Positions 51,701-57,580 of a stretch of 64,000 nucleotides of DNA are shown here, one piece after another (the stretch's first letter is position 1; each line of letters opens with the position of its first letter). This DNA is from Castanea sativa (taxonomy: Eukaryota; Streptophyta; Magnoliopsida; Fagales; Fagaceae). The stretch lies in contig NC_134013.1 of assembly GCF_040712315.1 (NCBI RefSeq), positions 33,329,001-33,393,000 of the forward strand, given 5' to 3'. The notes under the pieces are model-generated. The model saw only the letters and a program-made list of their open reading frames with translations. It did no database searches and was not told where the DNA came from. A program made the position numbers and the translations under genes.

Positions 51701-53250
51701 CTTAAACTTCAAAGCATATTCAAGAATTCTTCAAGACCTCATCAAGAACCCTAATTTAGTACTGAATTTATAAAGATCCTACATCAAAATTGGTATCAGA
51801 GCTTCTTTTATCCTGCATCAACACTTCATGTTGCTACATACTAAAGTTCAAATTCATTAAAATATTAAGAAATGATTAGTATTTAAGCTCTTCCTGTATA
51901 TTTTTCTAGAAATTTAATTACTACAGAATATCAATGAACAAAATTACTGAAAATACTTAAAATGCCCTTTTTAGCTTGTAGAATCTATTCTTAGTTTAAG
52001 TCTCTCCTAATTAACTAGAATCAAAGAATCTGTATATCTGTTCTCCCCAAAATGGGAATGACCTATCAGCTAGGGTTCTGAGCTGACAATCAATAATCTG
52101 ATGATTGAATCAAATCCTTGATTATAACTTTTTCTCATACTGGGACAGACTATAAAACTTAAAACTTCATGCCACTTTCTAACGTGCTTGGTTTTTGTCC
52201 CATTTGTGATATTATAACATGCTTCTAAATTGTTTATTCAACCATAAGCAAAAACATAGGATAAGGCCATGATTGGAAAAGGAAGGATATTTGAGAAGGG
52301 CTCCGGAGTTTCCAAATATTCTTCTAAAGAAAGGACTTCACCATGACATTAAAGGAAACACTTTAATCCCCCACCCCCACCCCCCAATGGCAAATAGTCA
52401 AAAGCTCAAAACCCAAGACAAGTCCTTAATTTTCAGTGAGGCTTTGGTTTTCAAATCTGCTTCTGATGAATGGAGACATATGTCCCAACTAATTTAACAT
52501 TGCTTTTTAAAATTCTATTCCGAGTCAACCATGAAAAGAACAGATAGATTGCTTTAAGGAATTCATGAACTGACATCATTGCTATATTTTACCATTTTAA
52601 TTTGAAAGTTCCAATTTATATTAATGGAAGAGCCTGTGGCCACAATTTTTATTTTTAATGAGTAAGTTACACAACTATCTTATGGGTCTTGAACCCACGA
52701 CCTCACCCTCCATCCCATTATTACGAGAGAAGGAAATGCCGACTGAGCTTTAGCCCATTGGCAAGTCTATGGCCACAAATGCTACCAAAAAAAAGCATAC
52801 CTACAAGTAGTAGCCCCATCATTCCATCCATTTTTAAATCAAAAGATGAATTCTTAGTTCCAACACAAAAGTAGAGCAAAAACAAGCAAACAACAAGGTA
52901 GAACCTACCTTTGCAACAGCTGCCTGCTTAGACTTGGTTGATCTAGATTTGTGCGATAACGCCCTAGACATGCGGGGAATCCCATCAGTGATTTCTTCCT
53001 GACTCAGTCCATAAGAAACTACATTTGTCTCCGAATAAGAATATGGATCTCTCAACTGCTTATCCCTTTCACCAACGGGGGATGGGGTCGAATGACTATT
53101 TATTTTAGCGGGCAATGCAGGAGACTGAAAAACCATTCCGGACTCATCATTTGCATGACCATTAGCATTTGGAAAGCTTCGACCAGGAGCATTATCTACA
53201 GTCACATCATTGACAGTGAATCTCGCTGTCCTCGAGCAAATCCCGCCCAT
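24866..53250 (-). CDS. PSI: PROTEIN PSK SIMULATOR (PSI1/2/3-like), DUF3475 + DUF668, 12 coding exons
   Basis: Coding exons in transcript order: 53250-52909, 34909-34584, 34453-34361, 34258-34168, 33953-33860, 33129-33032, 32736-32667, 31995-31892, 26303-26187, 25967-25891, 25513-25469, 25382-24866. All junctions are GT-AG and keep phase; the total is 1974 nt, 657 codons plus TAA. I start at the ATG giving MGGICSR: it is the first ATG and has Gly2 and Cys5, an N-myristoylation and possible acylation signal typical of the family. DUF3475 spans about residues 164-220 ([15 protein letters not shown], then [14 protein letters not shown]). DUF668 spans about 387-475 ([19 protein letters not shown] to [14 protein letters not shown]). 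The tail is Ser/Pro/basic-rich ([11 protein letters not shown]) and ends DRVDTIRSL. Arabidopsis PSI proteins are nuclear growth regulators linked to phytosulfokine peptide signalling; the molecular activity is unknown. Length and architecture match full-length family members, and I see no disabling lesion. Which of PSI1, PSI2 or PSI3 it corresponds to is not settled. Confidence 0.93.
25469..25513 (-). CDS. PSI: PSI coding exon 11, end of DUF668
   Basis: 45 nt micro-exon. Encodes [15 protein letters not shown], near-invariant in the family and too short to show as an open frame by itself. Acceptor TTTAG|AGC, donor ACAGG|GTGAGT. Confidence 0.9.
25891..25967 (-). CDS. PSI: PSI coding exon 10, DUF668
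   Basis: 77 nt. Encodes [20 protein letters not shown] and AANTTK. Acceptor TTGCAG|CTT, donor CAAA|GTAAAT. Confidence 0.9.
26187..26303 (-). CDS. PSI: PSI coding exon 9, DUF668
   Basis: 117 nt, phase 0 at both ends. Encodes [20 protein letters not shown] and [19 protein letters not shown]. Acceptor TAATTAG|GTC, donor GAG|GTATGC. Confidence 0.91.
27000..29289 (+). pseudogene. LINE ORF1 (nucleic-acid-binding-like), frameshifted
   Basis: An N-terminal domain (about 27030-27415) has the pattern [20 protein letters not shown], then [14 protein letters not shown] and [17 protein letters not shown]. It corresponds to the ORF1 domain of the intron 1 LINE. A long Ser/Gly/Val-rich low-complexity region follows. 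A frameshift lies around 27776-27794. An in-frame TAG at 29048-29050 is followed by a further open segment ([20 protein letters not shown]) in the same frame, stopping near 29289. Proposed role by analogy: binds the LINE RNA in the particle. Confidence 0.75.
29347..30220 (+). pseudogene. LINE ORF2 endonuclease domain, truncated and frameshifted
   Basis: Starts [14 protein letters not shown] and keeps the AP-endonuclease signatures [15 protein letters not shown], and after a frameshift near 29795 [16 protein letters not shown] and [13 protein letters not shown] healthy copy would go on into reverse transcriptase; here it stops at about 30220, just past LANKLK, and enters the 3' tail. Needs another copy's RT to move. 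Confidence 0.82.
30687..30947 (-). mobile_element. TRIM (terminal-repeat retrotransposon in miniature)
   Basis: Direct repeats of about 66-69 bp at 30690-30755 and 30879-30947 read on the minus strand as TGTTAG...CTTTTGGG...AATTACA. Next to the 5' LTR is a decayed tRNA-iMet primer site (TAGTATTAGAGC, for TGGTATCAGAGC). A G-rich polypurine tract (GAAGGTGGGG) abuts the 3' LTR. CACCT flanks both sides (30682-30686 and 30948-30952). Non-coding, about 260 bp. Confidence 0.72.
31395..31431. repeat. (GT)n(G)n microsatellite
   Basis: Alternating GT followed by a run of about 16 G, in intron 8. Confidence 0.9.
31892..31995 (-). CDS. PSI: PSI coding exon 8, start of DUF668
   Basis: 104 nt. Encodes [15 protein letters not shown] then [20 protein letters not shown], the N-terminal signature of DUF668. 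Acceptor ATGCAG|ATG, donor ATT|GTGAGT into the transposon-filled intron 8. Confidence 0.91.
32667..32736 (-). CDS. PSI: PSI coding exon 7
   Basis: 70 nt. Encodes [20 protein letters not shown] and GSA, one of the most conserved parts of the family. Acceptor TTGCAG|GTG, donor GCTG|GTATGC. Confidence 0.9.
33032..33129 (-). CDS. PSI: PSI coding exon 6
   Basis: 98 nt. Encodes [20 protein letters not shown] and [13 protein letters not shown], a helical, probably coiled-coil segment. Acceptor AAGTAG|GAG, donor GAG|GTAGCA. Confidence 0.89.
33706..33770. repeat. (TA)n with poly-T ending TTGATAAG
   Basis: About 20 TA units, then about 22 T and GATAAG. The reverse complement (CTTATCAAAAA) is the 3' terminus of the LINEs here. 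GCATTATATAT on both sides (33702, 33775) fits a drastically truncated minus-strand LINE tail, but TA repeats make this ambiguous. Confidence 0.5.
33860..33953 (-). CDS. PSI: PSI coding exon 5
   Basis: 94 nt. Encodes [20 protein letters not shown] and [11 protein letters not shown]. The acceptor TTGCAG|GAA is standard; the donor AGAG|GTTACA is weak at positions +3 to +5 but is the only one that keeps frame with exon 6. Confidence 0.86.
34168..34258 (-). CDS. PSI: PSI coding exon 4
   Basis: 91 nt. Encodes [19 protein letters not shown] and QQLINLVQYTA. Acceptor TTTTAG|GTT, donor GCT|GTGAGT. Ends in phase 0. Confidence 0.9.
34361..34453 (-). CDS. PSI: PSI coding exon 3
   Basis: 93 nt. Encodes [17 protein letters not shown] and [13 protein letters not shown], strongly conserved in the family. 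Acceptor GGCAG|AGA, donor GAGAA|GTAATA. Confidence 0.9.
34584..34909 (-). CDS. PSI: PSI coding exon 2, carries DUF3475
   Basis: Acceptor TATAG|GTT, donor AGAG|GTGTGT. It opens [20 protein letters not shown] and contains the DUF3475 core ([19 protein letters not shown]). It leaves 2 nt of a split Arg codon completed by exon 3. Confidence 0.92.
35672..35776 (-). mobile_element. tRNA-derived SINE with 16-bp TSD, PSI intron 1
   Basis: On the minus strand, A-box-like GGTAGCACGATTGGGTGG and B-box-like GGTCACTAGTTTTAATCTC, with an A-rich tail. TAA(C/A)CCACTTTTCTTT occurs at 35656-35671 and 35777-35792, differing at one base. Confidence 0.82.
36140..36305 (+). mobile_element. LINE reverse-transcriptase fragment
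   Basis: One frame reads [10 protein letters not shown] and, with a shift, [20 protein letters not shown] and [15 protein letters not shown]. This matches the end of the RT region in the intact LINE ([24 protein letters not shown]). An isolated fragment of about 165 bp with no tail. Confidence 0.75.
37660..38806 (+). mobile_element. 5'-truncated LINE with long open ORF2 C-terminus (zf-RVT)
   Basis: An open frame runs from about 37664 to the TAG at 38575-38577: [27 protein letters not shown] residues, [27 protein letters not shown], and a zinc-binding motif [18 protein letters not shown], then [15 protein letters not shown]. Next come a 3' UTR and CTTATCAAAAAAAAAAA (38795-38806). Of the LINE fragments in the window this has the least damaged frame. 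Antisense to PSI. Confidence 0.85.
38807..39060 (+). mobile_element. LINE ORF2 fragment (between RT and zf-RVT)
   Basis: Reads [20 protein letters not shown], then with stops [20 protein letters not shown] sequence. No tail of its own; abuts the previous element's poly-A. Confidence 0.7.
39061..40533 (+). mobile_element. 5'-truncated LINE, 3' part interrupted by a MITE
   Basis: From [20 protein letters not shown] through [52 protein letters not shown] and [20 protein letters not shown] to a 3' UTR and A-rich tail (40518-40533). Several stops and frameshifts, and part of the zinc-binding region is deleted. The MITE at 40209-40441 sits in the 3' UTR. Confidence 0.82.
40209..40441. mobile_element. 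Tourist-like MITE, 233 bp, TTA TSD
   Basis: The termini GTGTGCGTTTGG and the complement GGGTGTGTTCGG are inverted. TTA is duplicated at 40206-40208 and 40442-40444, as for PIF/Harbinger elements. The interior (ACAGCACTATTCACACATTT, AATTATTTTGTTACAGTA) matches a repeat I know from tree genomes. Confidence 0.78.
40534..42053 (+). mobile_element. 5'-truncated LINE split by a second LINE
   Basis: The two halves are 40534-40880 and 41511-42053. The first ends around FFFWSL and a frameshifted KILIVNN, Trp, Arg. The second resumes at the same point, [35 protein letters not shown], then a 3' UTR ending CTTATCAAACAAAAA. The interruption is the LINE at 40881-41510. Frames are broken. Confidence 0.82.
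40881..41510 (+). mobile_element. 5'-truncated LINE inserted into another LINE
   Basis: Starts in the region before the zinc-binding domain ([20 protein letters not shown]), includes [18 protein letters not shown] with a stop upstream, and ends CTTATCAAAAAAAAAA. AAT(A/T)TGTGGAGGC(A/T)GC at 40865-40880 and 41511-41526 is the TSD (14 of 16). Similar in sequence to 50130-50803. Confidence 0.83.
42054..43431. other. AT-rich part of PSI intron 1
   Basis: No gene, transposon terminus or conserved motif recognised. Confidence 0.4.
43453..43655 (-). mobile_element. tRNA-derived SINE with 21-bp TSD
   Basis: On the minus strand, A-box-like AGCCTAGTAGTTGG, B-box GGGTTCGATTCCCACT (43595-43580), tail ATCAAAAAATAAAAA. 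TACCCCCAAG(TG/CA)TGCAACATT flanks at 43432-43452 and 43656-43676, differing at two adjacent bases. Confidence 0.85.
44208..46388 (+). pseudogene. LINE ORF1: proline-rich N-terminus, PUR-like domain, one in-frame stop
   Basis: Start at 44208 (MRRIQKC) or 44244 (MSPKSGVTG). About 110 residues of Pro/Ser/Phe-rich sequence come first, then a folded domain: [73 protein letters not shown]. Next a Lys-rich patch ([13 protein letters not shown]) and a 19-residue tandem repeat ([13 protein letters not shown] twice). TAG at 46086-46088 breaks the frame, which continues ([36 protein letters not shown]) to TGA at 46386-46388. The TGA overlaps the ORF2 start codon (ATGA). The role is inferred: LINE RNA binding. 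Confidence 0.8.
46385..50006 (+). pseudogene. LINE ORF2: endonuclease, reverse transcriptase, zf-RVT; decayed
   Basis: Begins [20 protein letters not shown]. Endonuclease signatures: [45 protein letters not shown]. Reverse transcriptase lies in one open frame from about 47367 to 48710: [72 protein letters not shown] and YLGMPLG, so the Asp triad is present. After the TGA at 48708-48710 come [18 protein letters not shown], and the zinc-binding [17 protein letters not shown]. Defects: stops in the endonuclease (about 46451, 46541, 46739, 47006), frameshifts near 47160 and 47360, and several stops after RT. Confidence 0.87.
50822..51353. other. Unrecognised part of PSI intron 1
   Basis: Nothing supported. 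Confidence 0.4.
51354..51802 (+). mobile_element. Solo LTR plus primer-binding site of an LTR retrotransposon
   Basis: TGGTATCAGAGC at 51791-51802 is the tRNA-iMet primer site used by many plant LTR elements. The preceding 433 bp could be the LTR (TGTTGGTTCGG ... CCTACATCA). No second LTR or coding region is visible. Confidence 0.5.
51803..52633. other. Unrecognised part of PSI intron 1
   Basis: No coding or repeat structure recognised apart from a short C-run near 52371-52385. Confidence 0.4.
52646..52766 (-). mobile_element. tRNA-derived SINE with 12-bp TSD, 140 bp from PSI exon 1
   Basis: On the minus strand, A-box-like GCTAAAGCTCAGTCGGCA, B-box GTGGGTTCAAGACCC (around 52698-52684), tail ATTAAAAATAAAAATT. 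CT(G/A)TGGCCACAA flanks at 52634-52645 and 52767-52778. Confidence 0.85.
52909..53250 (-). CDS. PSI: PSI coding exon 1 (114 codons)
   Basis: Encodes the variable N-terminus beginning [11 protein letters not shown], then the conserved basic block [19 protein letters not shown] and AAVAK. It ends on a codon boundary with donor AAG|GTAGGT. An acceptor (TTTGCAG) lies 11 nt upstream of the ATG, so the exon starts at about 53261 in the 5' UTR. Confidence 0.92.
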
Positions 53251-53261
53251 TGTACCAATCA

Positions 53262-53812
53262 CTGCAAACTATAATAGCTCACTTTTTATTCACAGAATCC
53301 ATACAACAGCCAAGGAATTGGACTATTTACACGAATTAAGTTCAACCCTTGTATTCAGCAACTCAAAATTGAAGTAATCAGAAGCTTGTTCAATTGTCCA
53401 CAACCAGGAATTCAATTACAACAGTTTGAAACTACAAAAATTAACTCCTTGTTCCGCTCATACAACCACAGTACCAATTCTGATCACCACTGAGCCCATT
53501 AGCTCATAGATCACCAAACTGTGAATCAAGAAAACATCCAACCCCATAAATCAGAAACTACCAATCAAACAGAAAGTAGGAATCAAAATTTGAAAAATTT
53601 TCAAAATACCCATCTCAATCCAAAAATCATTAGAACTTTTTTTTTTTCAAGAAGCAAAAATTGATTAAAGGGCGATCAAAACAAAGAAACCCAGAAACCA
53701 AAATTACATTTTTCAAACAAAGATTAGAACTTTAGATCAATCAATCACTACTAAGCATACCACATACATACATATAAATAGATAAAAGTTACAGAGAGAA
53801 AGAGAGGCTCAC
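53262..53812 (-). other. PSI: Intron in the PSI 5' UTR
   Basis: 551-nt inferred intron with donor GTGAGC and acceptor TTTGCAG. Leader introns are common in plant regulatory genes. No transposon is visible in it. Confidence 0.6.
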
Positions 53813-53990
53813 CAGTTAAAGAGAGAGAGAAGGGGATGAGTTTGACTTGGATCTGCTGATGATGGTGATGGTGATGGTCACAAAGAAAGATGAGGAAGCA
53901 GAGGAAGAGGAAGAGGAAGAAGAACCCAAAAACAGTGAACAAAAACAACCTTGCAATAGTCTCTCTGTCTCTCTCTCTCTCTCTCTCTCC
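53813..53990 (-). other. PSI: PSI 5' UTR exon (non-coding)
   Basis: The sense strand here is a pyrimidine-rich leader with a CAC/CAT run, ending in the donor AACTG|GTGAGC at 53812. Splicing to the acceptor at 53262 adds only 11 nt before the ATG. The leader has no ATG in any frame I read. The outer end is a guess, just inside the CT/GA repeat. Confidence 0.55.
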
Positions 53991-54060
53991 CCTCTGTCTT
54001 TAATTAATTAAGGTCTTTTTATTAGTCTTTGTTTTTTTGGCTCTTTGTTTATGGCAGCAC
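53970..54060 (-). promoter_or_regulatory. Putative PSI core promoter with GA/CT repeat
   Basis: A CT repeat on the plus strand (53971-53991) reads as GA on the sense strand and sits just upstream of the inferred leader. A TATA-like TAATAAAAAG (sense) lies at 54015-54024. Placement rests only on position relative to the leader exon. Confidence 0.3.
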
Positions 54061-54675
54061 AGTAGCACTTGCACCTGTGCTTTTACTACCTCAATTTCCC
54101 CTCTCTAAAAACACTTCCAAATTTTCTTTTGAACAAAAAAAATAAAAGAATACTTCAAAAAAAGGACACATTGAATTGCTTTCTGTGGTCAAAACCCCAA
54201 ATATCACACAACGCCAGCCAGCAGTAGCAAAGTCTTCTTACTTCTTAGTCACCCCTTTTACTATTCAATTCGGTTGTATCACCACTCTCACCACCTCCGC
54301 GTGCTATACACTCCCCTCTCCCCACTTTACTCATGAGACTCTTTCTTGCTAGGGTTTTTAAAAATGTGTTTCAACTTCACAACATTTTCATAGCAATTTT
54401 ACTTACAAGTTTTATATGGTAAGTTGGTGATAGTTTTAATTTAGTTTGTGGACCCAAAATTGAAATTAGTTTTTTACCCACAAATAACAGCTTGTCACCT
54501 CAGATTTGTTGTGAAATTACTATTAAAATATCGTGAACGTAGCATTTTTCTTTTAAAAATTAATTAAAACCCCTTTTCTTTTACTACAGCATTTTCAAAT
54601 AATTTATTTTCAAAATTTATCAAAATAAAACTATACCAGAGGGGCATTCAAAATTAAAAGCTCATGAAATTATTC
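54061..54675. other. Upstream region of PSI
   Basis: Part of the presumptive promoter; nothing further recognised. Confidence 0.35.
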
Positions 54676-54691
54676 TAACATAGATAAATAG

Positions 54692-54788
54692 TTTTTTTTT
54701 TTTAATAAGTAGGATAGGATTTAAACTTATGACATTGTTTCCTTATAATTACTCTTTACACTTTAACAATTGAGTTAATTGGAACTTA
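54692..54788 (-). mobile_element. tRNA-derived SINE, TSD about 16 bp
   Basis: On the minus strand, A-box-like TTAACTCAATTGTTAAAG, B-box-like AGTTTAAATCCTATCC, then poly-A. TAACATAGAT plus six more bases at 54676-54691 and 54789-54804 match 13 of 16. Confidence 0.72.
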
Positions 54789-54816
54789 TAACATAGATCA
54801 TCAGATAATAAATTAA

Positions 54817-55908
54817 GGGTAAATTCCACTTACATACCCTGAGGTTTGGGTTAATACCAATTGGGTCCAAAACATTCCAAAATTGATCAATTTGGTTTAT
54901 AAAGACTATTTAGTCCCTAAACAACATTAACTTCCATTAATTTCTCTCTCTTCTCTCTGTTACTCTTCTCTTTTCACTCCTCCCTCACTCTCTCTCTCCT
55001 CAGCTCAGCCACAACCACTCAAAGCAACTACAACAATAGCCACAACACAATTTTACTACCCATACAAAAACCTAGCCAAATCTACCCCAACAAAATCCAA
55101 ATCCTCCAACACATAGAAAACTCACCACCACATCAAAACCCAACATCACCTCCACTACAAATCCATTCCTTATTGGAACCCACCACCACCATTCACTGGC
55201 CGCTAAACCCAACAACCATCTCTGGCCACAAAACCCAGTGACCACCACAGGCAACAAAACCCTACCAAACCAACATCAATAAAACCCAAATCCAAAATTT
55301 TCAATCACCACTTTGTAATCCATAACCACCTCATTACAAAACCATCCTAGATTGAAACACACAACCGCCTCCATTTCAAATCCACCCCAAATCAAACTCA
55401 CCCCCACCACCTTAAACAACCACCTACCACAAAACCCAAATAAAAAAACTCTAGCCCACAATAAACCCACCACATATCGGAATCCACCACCACCAAAAAA
55501 CCCACAACAAACCAGAACCCAACATCGACAACCAACAACCACCATAACCACGATCCACAACCAACCTAGACCACCAAACCCATGCACCACTGCCGTTGCC
55601 AGAGAGAAGAAAGAGATAAATGAAAATGGTGAGTTAGAGAGAGGAGATTGAGTCAGGTTGGAGAGAGAGGCCTGAGGGAAAAGAAGATTAGAAAGGTCAA
55701 AGTGACAGAAGAACAAAAGAGGTAGAAAGAGAGAGAGAGAGCAGAGACCCATTATGTTTGAGAAAGAAAAAAAAAAAGTAAAATGACTAACAAATGCTAA
55801 CAGGGTTAGAGATTAAAATGTCTTTAGGGACTAAATTGGTCCATTTTGAAATATTTTGGACTTAGTTGGTATGCCCAAATCTCAAGGATATATTAATGGA
55901 ATTTACCC
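54817..55908. mobile_element. Non-autonomous Mutator-like element, 1092 bp
   Basis: The termini GGGTAAATTCCA are perfect inverted repeats, extending imperfectly for roughly 100 bp (CTGAGGTTTGGG against TTGAGATTTGGG, TTTAGTCCCTAAA on both arms). ATAAATTAA is duplicated exactly at 54808-54816 and 55909-55917, a 9-bp TSD typical of Mutator transposition. The interior (55000-55610) is almost all A and C on the plus strand. The resulting 158-codon minus-strand open frame is low-complexity and I do not call it a gene. Confidence 0.85.
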
Positions 55909-55917
55909 ATAAATTAA

Positions 55918-57580
55918 TAATAGTAGGAAAAAAAAAAAGTTTCTAAAGTACAAAACTTAGTAGTGTCGCCTACTTTCTTTTCTTTTCGTTTTTTTTTTTT
56001 TTTTTGAAATATATAAGGTAAGAGAAGATGTACACTTAATCTTACTTAGGACTTCAATTTTGGATTTATCCCTGTGGTGGTCTTTTTTTGCGTCTTGGGC
56101 TAGATTGCTCCTGCTGTGCCACGTCCCTGTGATTCTAGGGTAGGAGAGTCAAGACTGGCCAAACTGAAACCCACCTTAGACCAACTTATGCACAAGTTGG
56201 GCCCCTCTTGTGTTGACGCATCTTAGCAGGAATCTTGAGTGTGTTCACATGCTCACAGCAGGAATAATTGTTACAAGTGTCATAATAGGAGGATACAATA
56301 CAATGGAATAACTAAAGCATATTTAACTAAAATACTTTCTGCTAATAATAATACACGAACAGTTCCATAAAGAAAGAAGTATTAAAACACAATTACGGCA
56401 AGAATGGGTTAATAATGAGGTGTCATATTAATCATTAGCCAACCATGGCAAGGCAAAGAAAAGTAGTTTGTTAGAGGAATGAACTTGAATTCTTAGTAGA
56501 CTCAAGCACAAAAGGGGAACCAGTCTCCAATGTGAGTAACCTTAAAGGGGAATCCTGTTGAAGAAGTTACCCACTTTGGAAAGACAGACCCAGATAACTT
56601 AATCTTAGATTCTTGACTTGTTAGAGAGTGGGCTATTGAGGGGGAGAGAAGTTAGTGACCTATTGATGCATGCTTTTACACCTATCACTCATGTTTTCTT
56701 CATTACTCTTAACTTTCTGTTTTTTTTTTAAAAAATATTCTTATACTTGTTTTTTATATTTTCTTTCCTTTTTCCTCCTCACTCTCCCATTTTTCTCCTC
56801 CATTCACTGTGCACATCTATGGCTTTTTGTAATACCTTTCGTGATTAGATTTGCCATCTTTACCCCTTAACCGCTTTTAGCCTGTTATGAGTGTCCTTTC
56901 AAGACTACCCACTGGTCTACCGGCTGGCCAGCCACCACCACTATACTGTGTTGGCTGTGCCACACCTTATTCTCATACAAAAGTGGTTTTGTTTTGTTTT
57001 TACTCCCCTTTTGCATTTCCATCCAGATAAGGGTTAATCATCTCCCTTACCAACCCCTATAGCATGCATCTAGTGGCTCTAACTCATATTTACCTCTTTT
57101 GAATGAGATGACATCCCAGCAGAACATTTCCCCCAAAAGAGCTTGAACGGGAATCCCTAAATAAGCTCCCCCTTCTCCTCATCGCTAAATCACATATTCT
57201 CTTACCTCTGACCCATGGCCTACCTCTCCTATATTAGCTAGGTACAGGTAAGTGGTGCTTAAGCCTTGTGTGCATGCCCCACTTCTATATGCGTCTGTTG
57301 TTTTTCTGGCTCTCACGTATTTGCCATTGCCTTCAGGCTTGCTTGATCCTATTGCATGCTCTAGTGTTTGTTTAACTTTTGCGGCGTGAATGAGTTCTTG
57401 GGTCTTCATTCCCTGCATCCCATTTCTTTTTCGAGCTGGGTATTACTTGGGTGTGGGCTTTCTTTTATCTAATTTAGCCCACATTCCCTTTTTATCCTTT
57501 GTTTGTGGGCTGGCTAGTATTCCTGTCACGCCACTACATTGTTCTTGCTATGGCATCATTCACCCATTTTTTGTCTTGTT
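55918..57580. other. Repeat-rich intergenic stretch
   Basis: No gene supported. The C/T-rich sequence resembles LTR-element non-coding DNA, but I could not find boundaries. Confidence 0.35.

Larger units (their letters stand above)
34910..52908 (-). other. PSI: PSI intron 1, about 18 kb, transposon-filled
   Basis: Donor AAG|GTAGGT at 52908, acceptor TATAG at 34910. It holds SINEs at 35672-35776, 43453-43655 and 52646-52766, at least nine LINE segments between 36.1 and 50.8 kb, a MITE and an LTR/PBS fragment. Unexplained stretches are 34910-35655, 36306-37638, 42054-43431, 50822-51353 and 51803-52633. Confidence 0.85.

Noticed and set aside
55276..55752. 158-codon minus-strand open frame as a captured gene in the Mutator-like element
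   Set aside because: It follows from the T/G-only composition of that strand; the protein is low-complexity Val/Gly/Phe with no domain.
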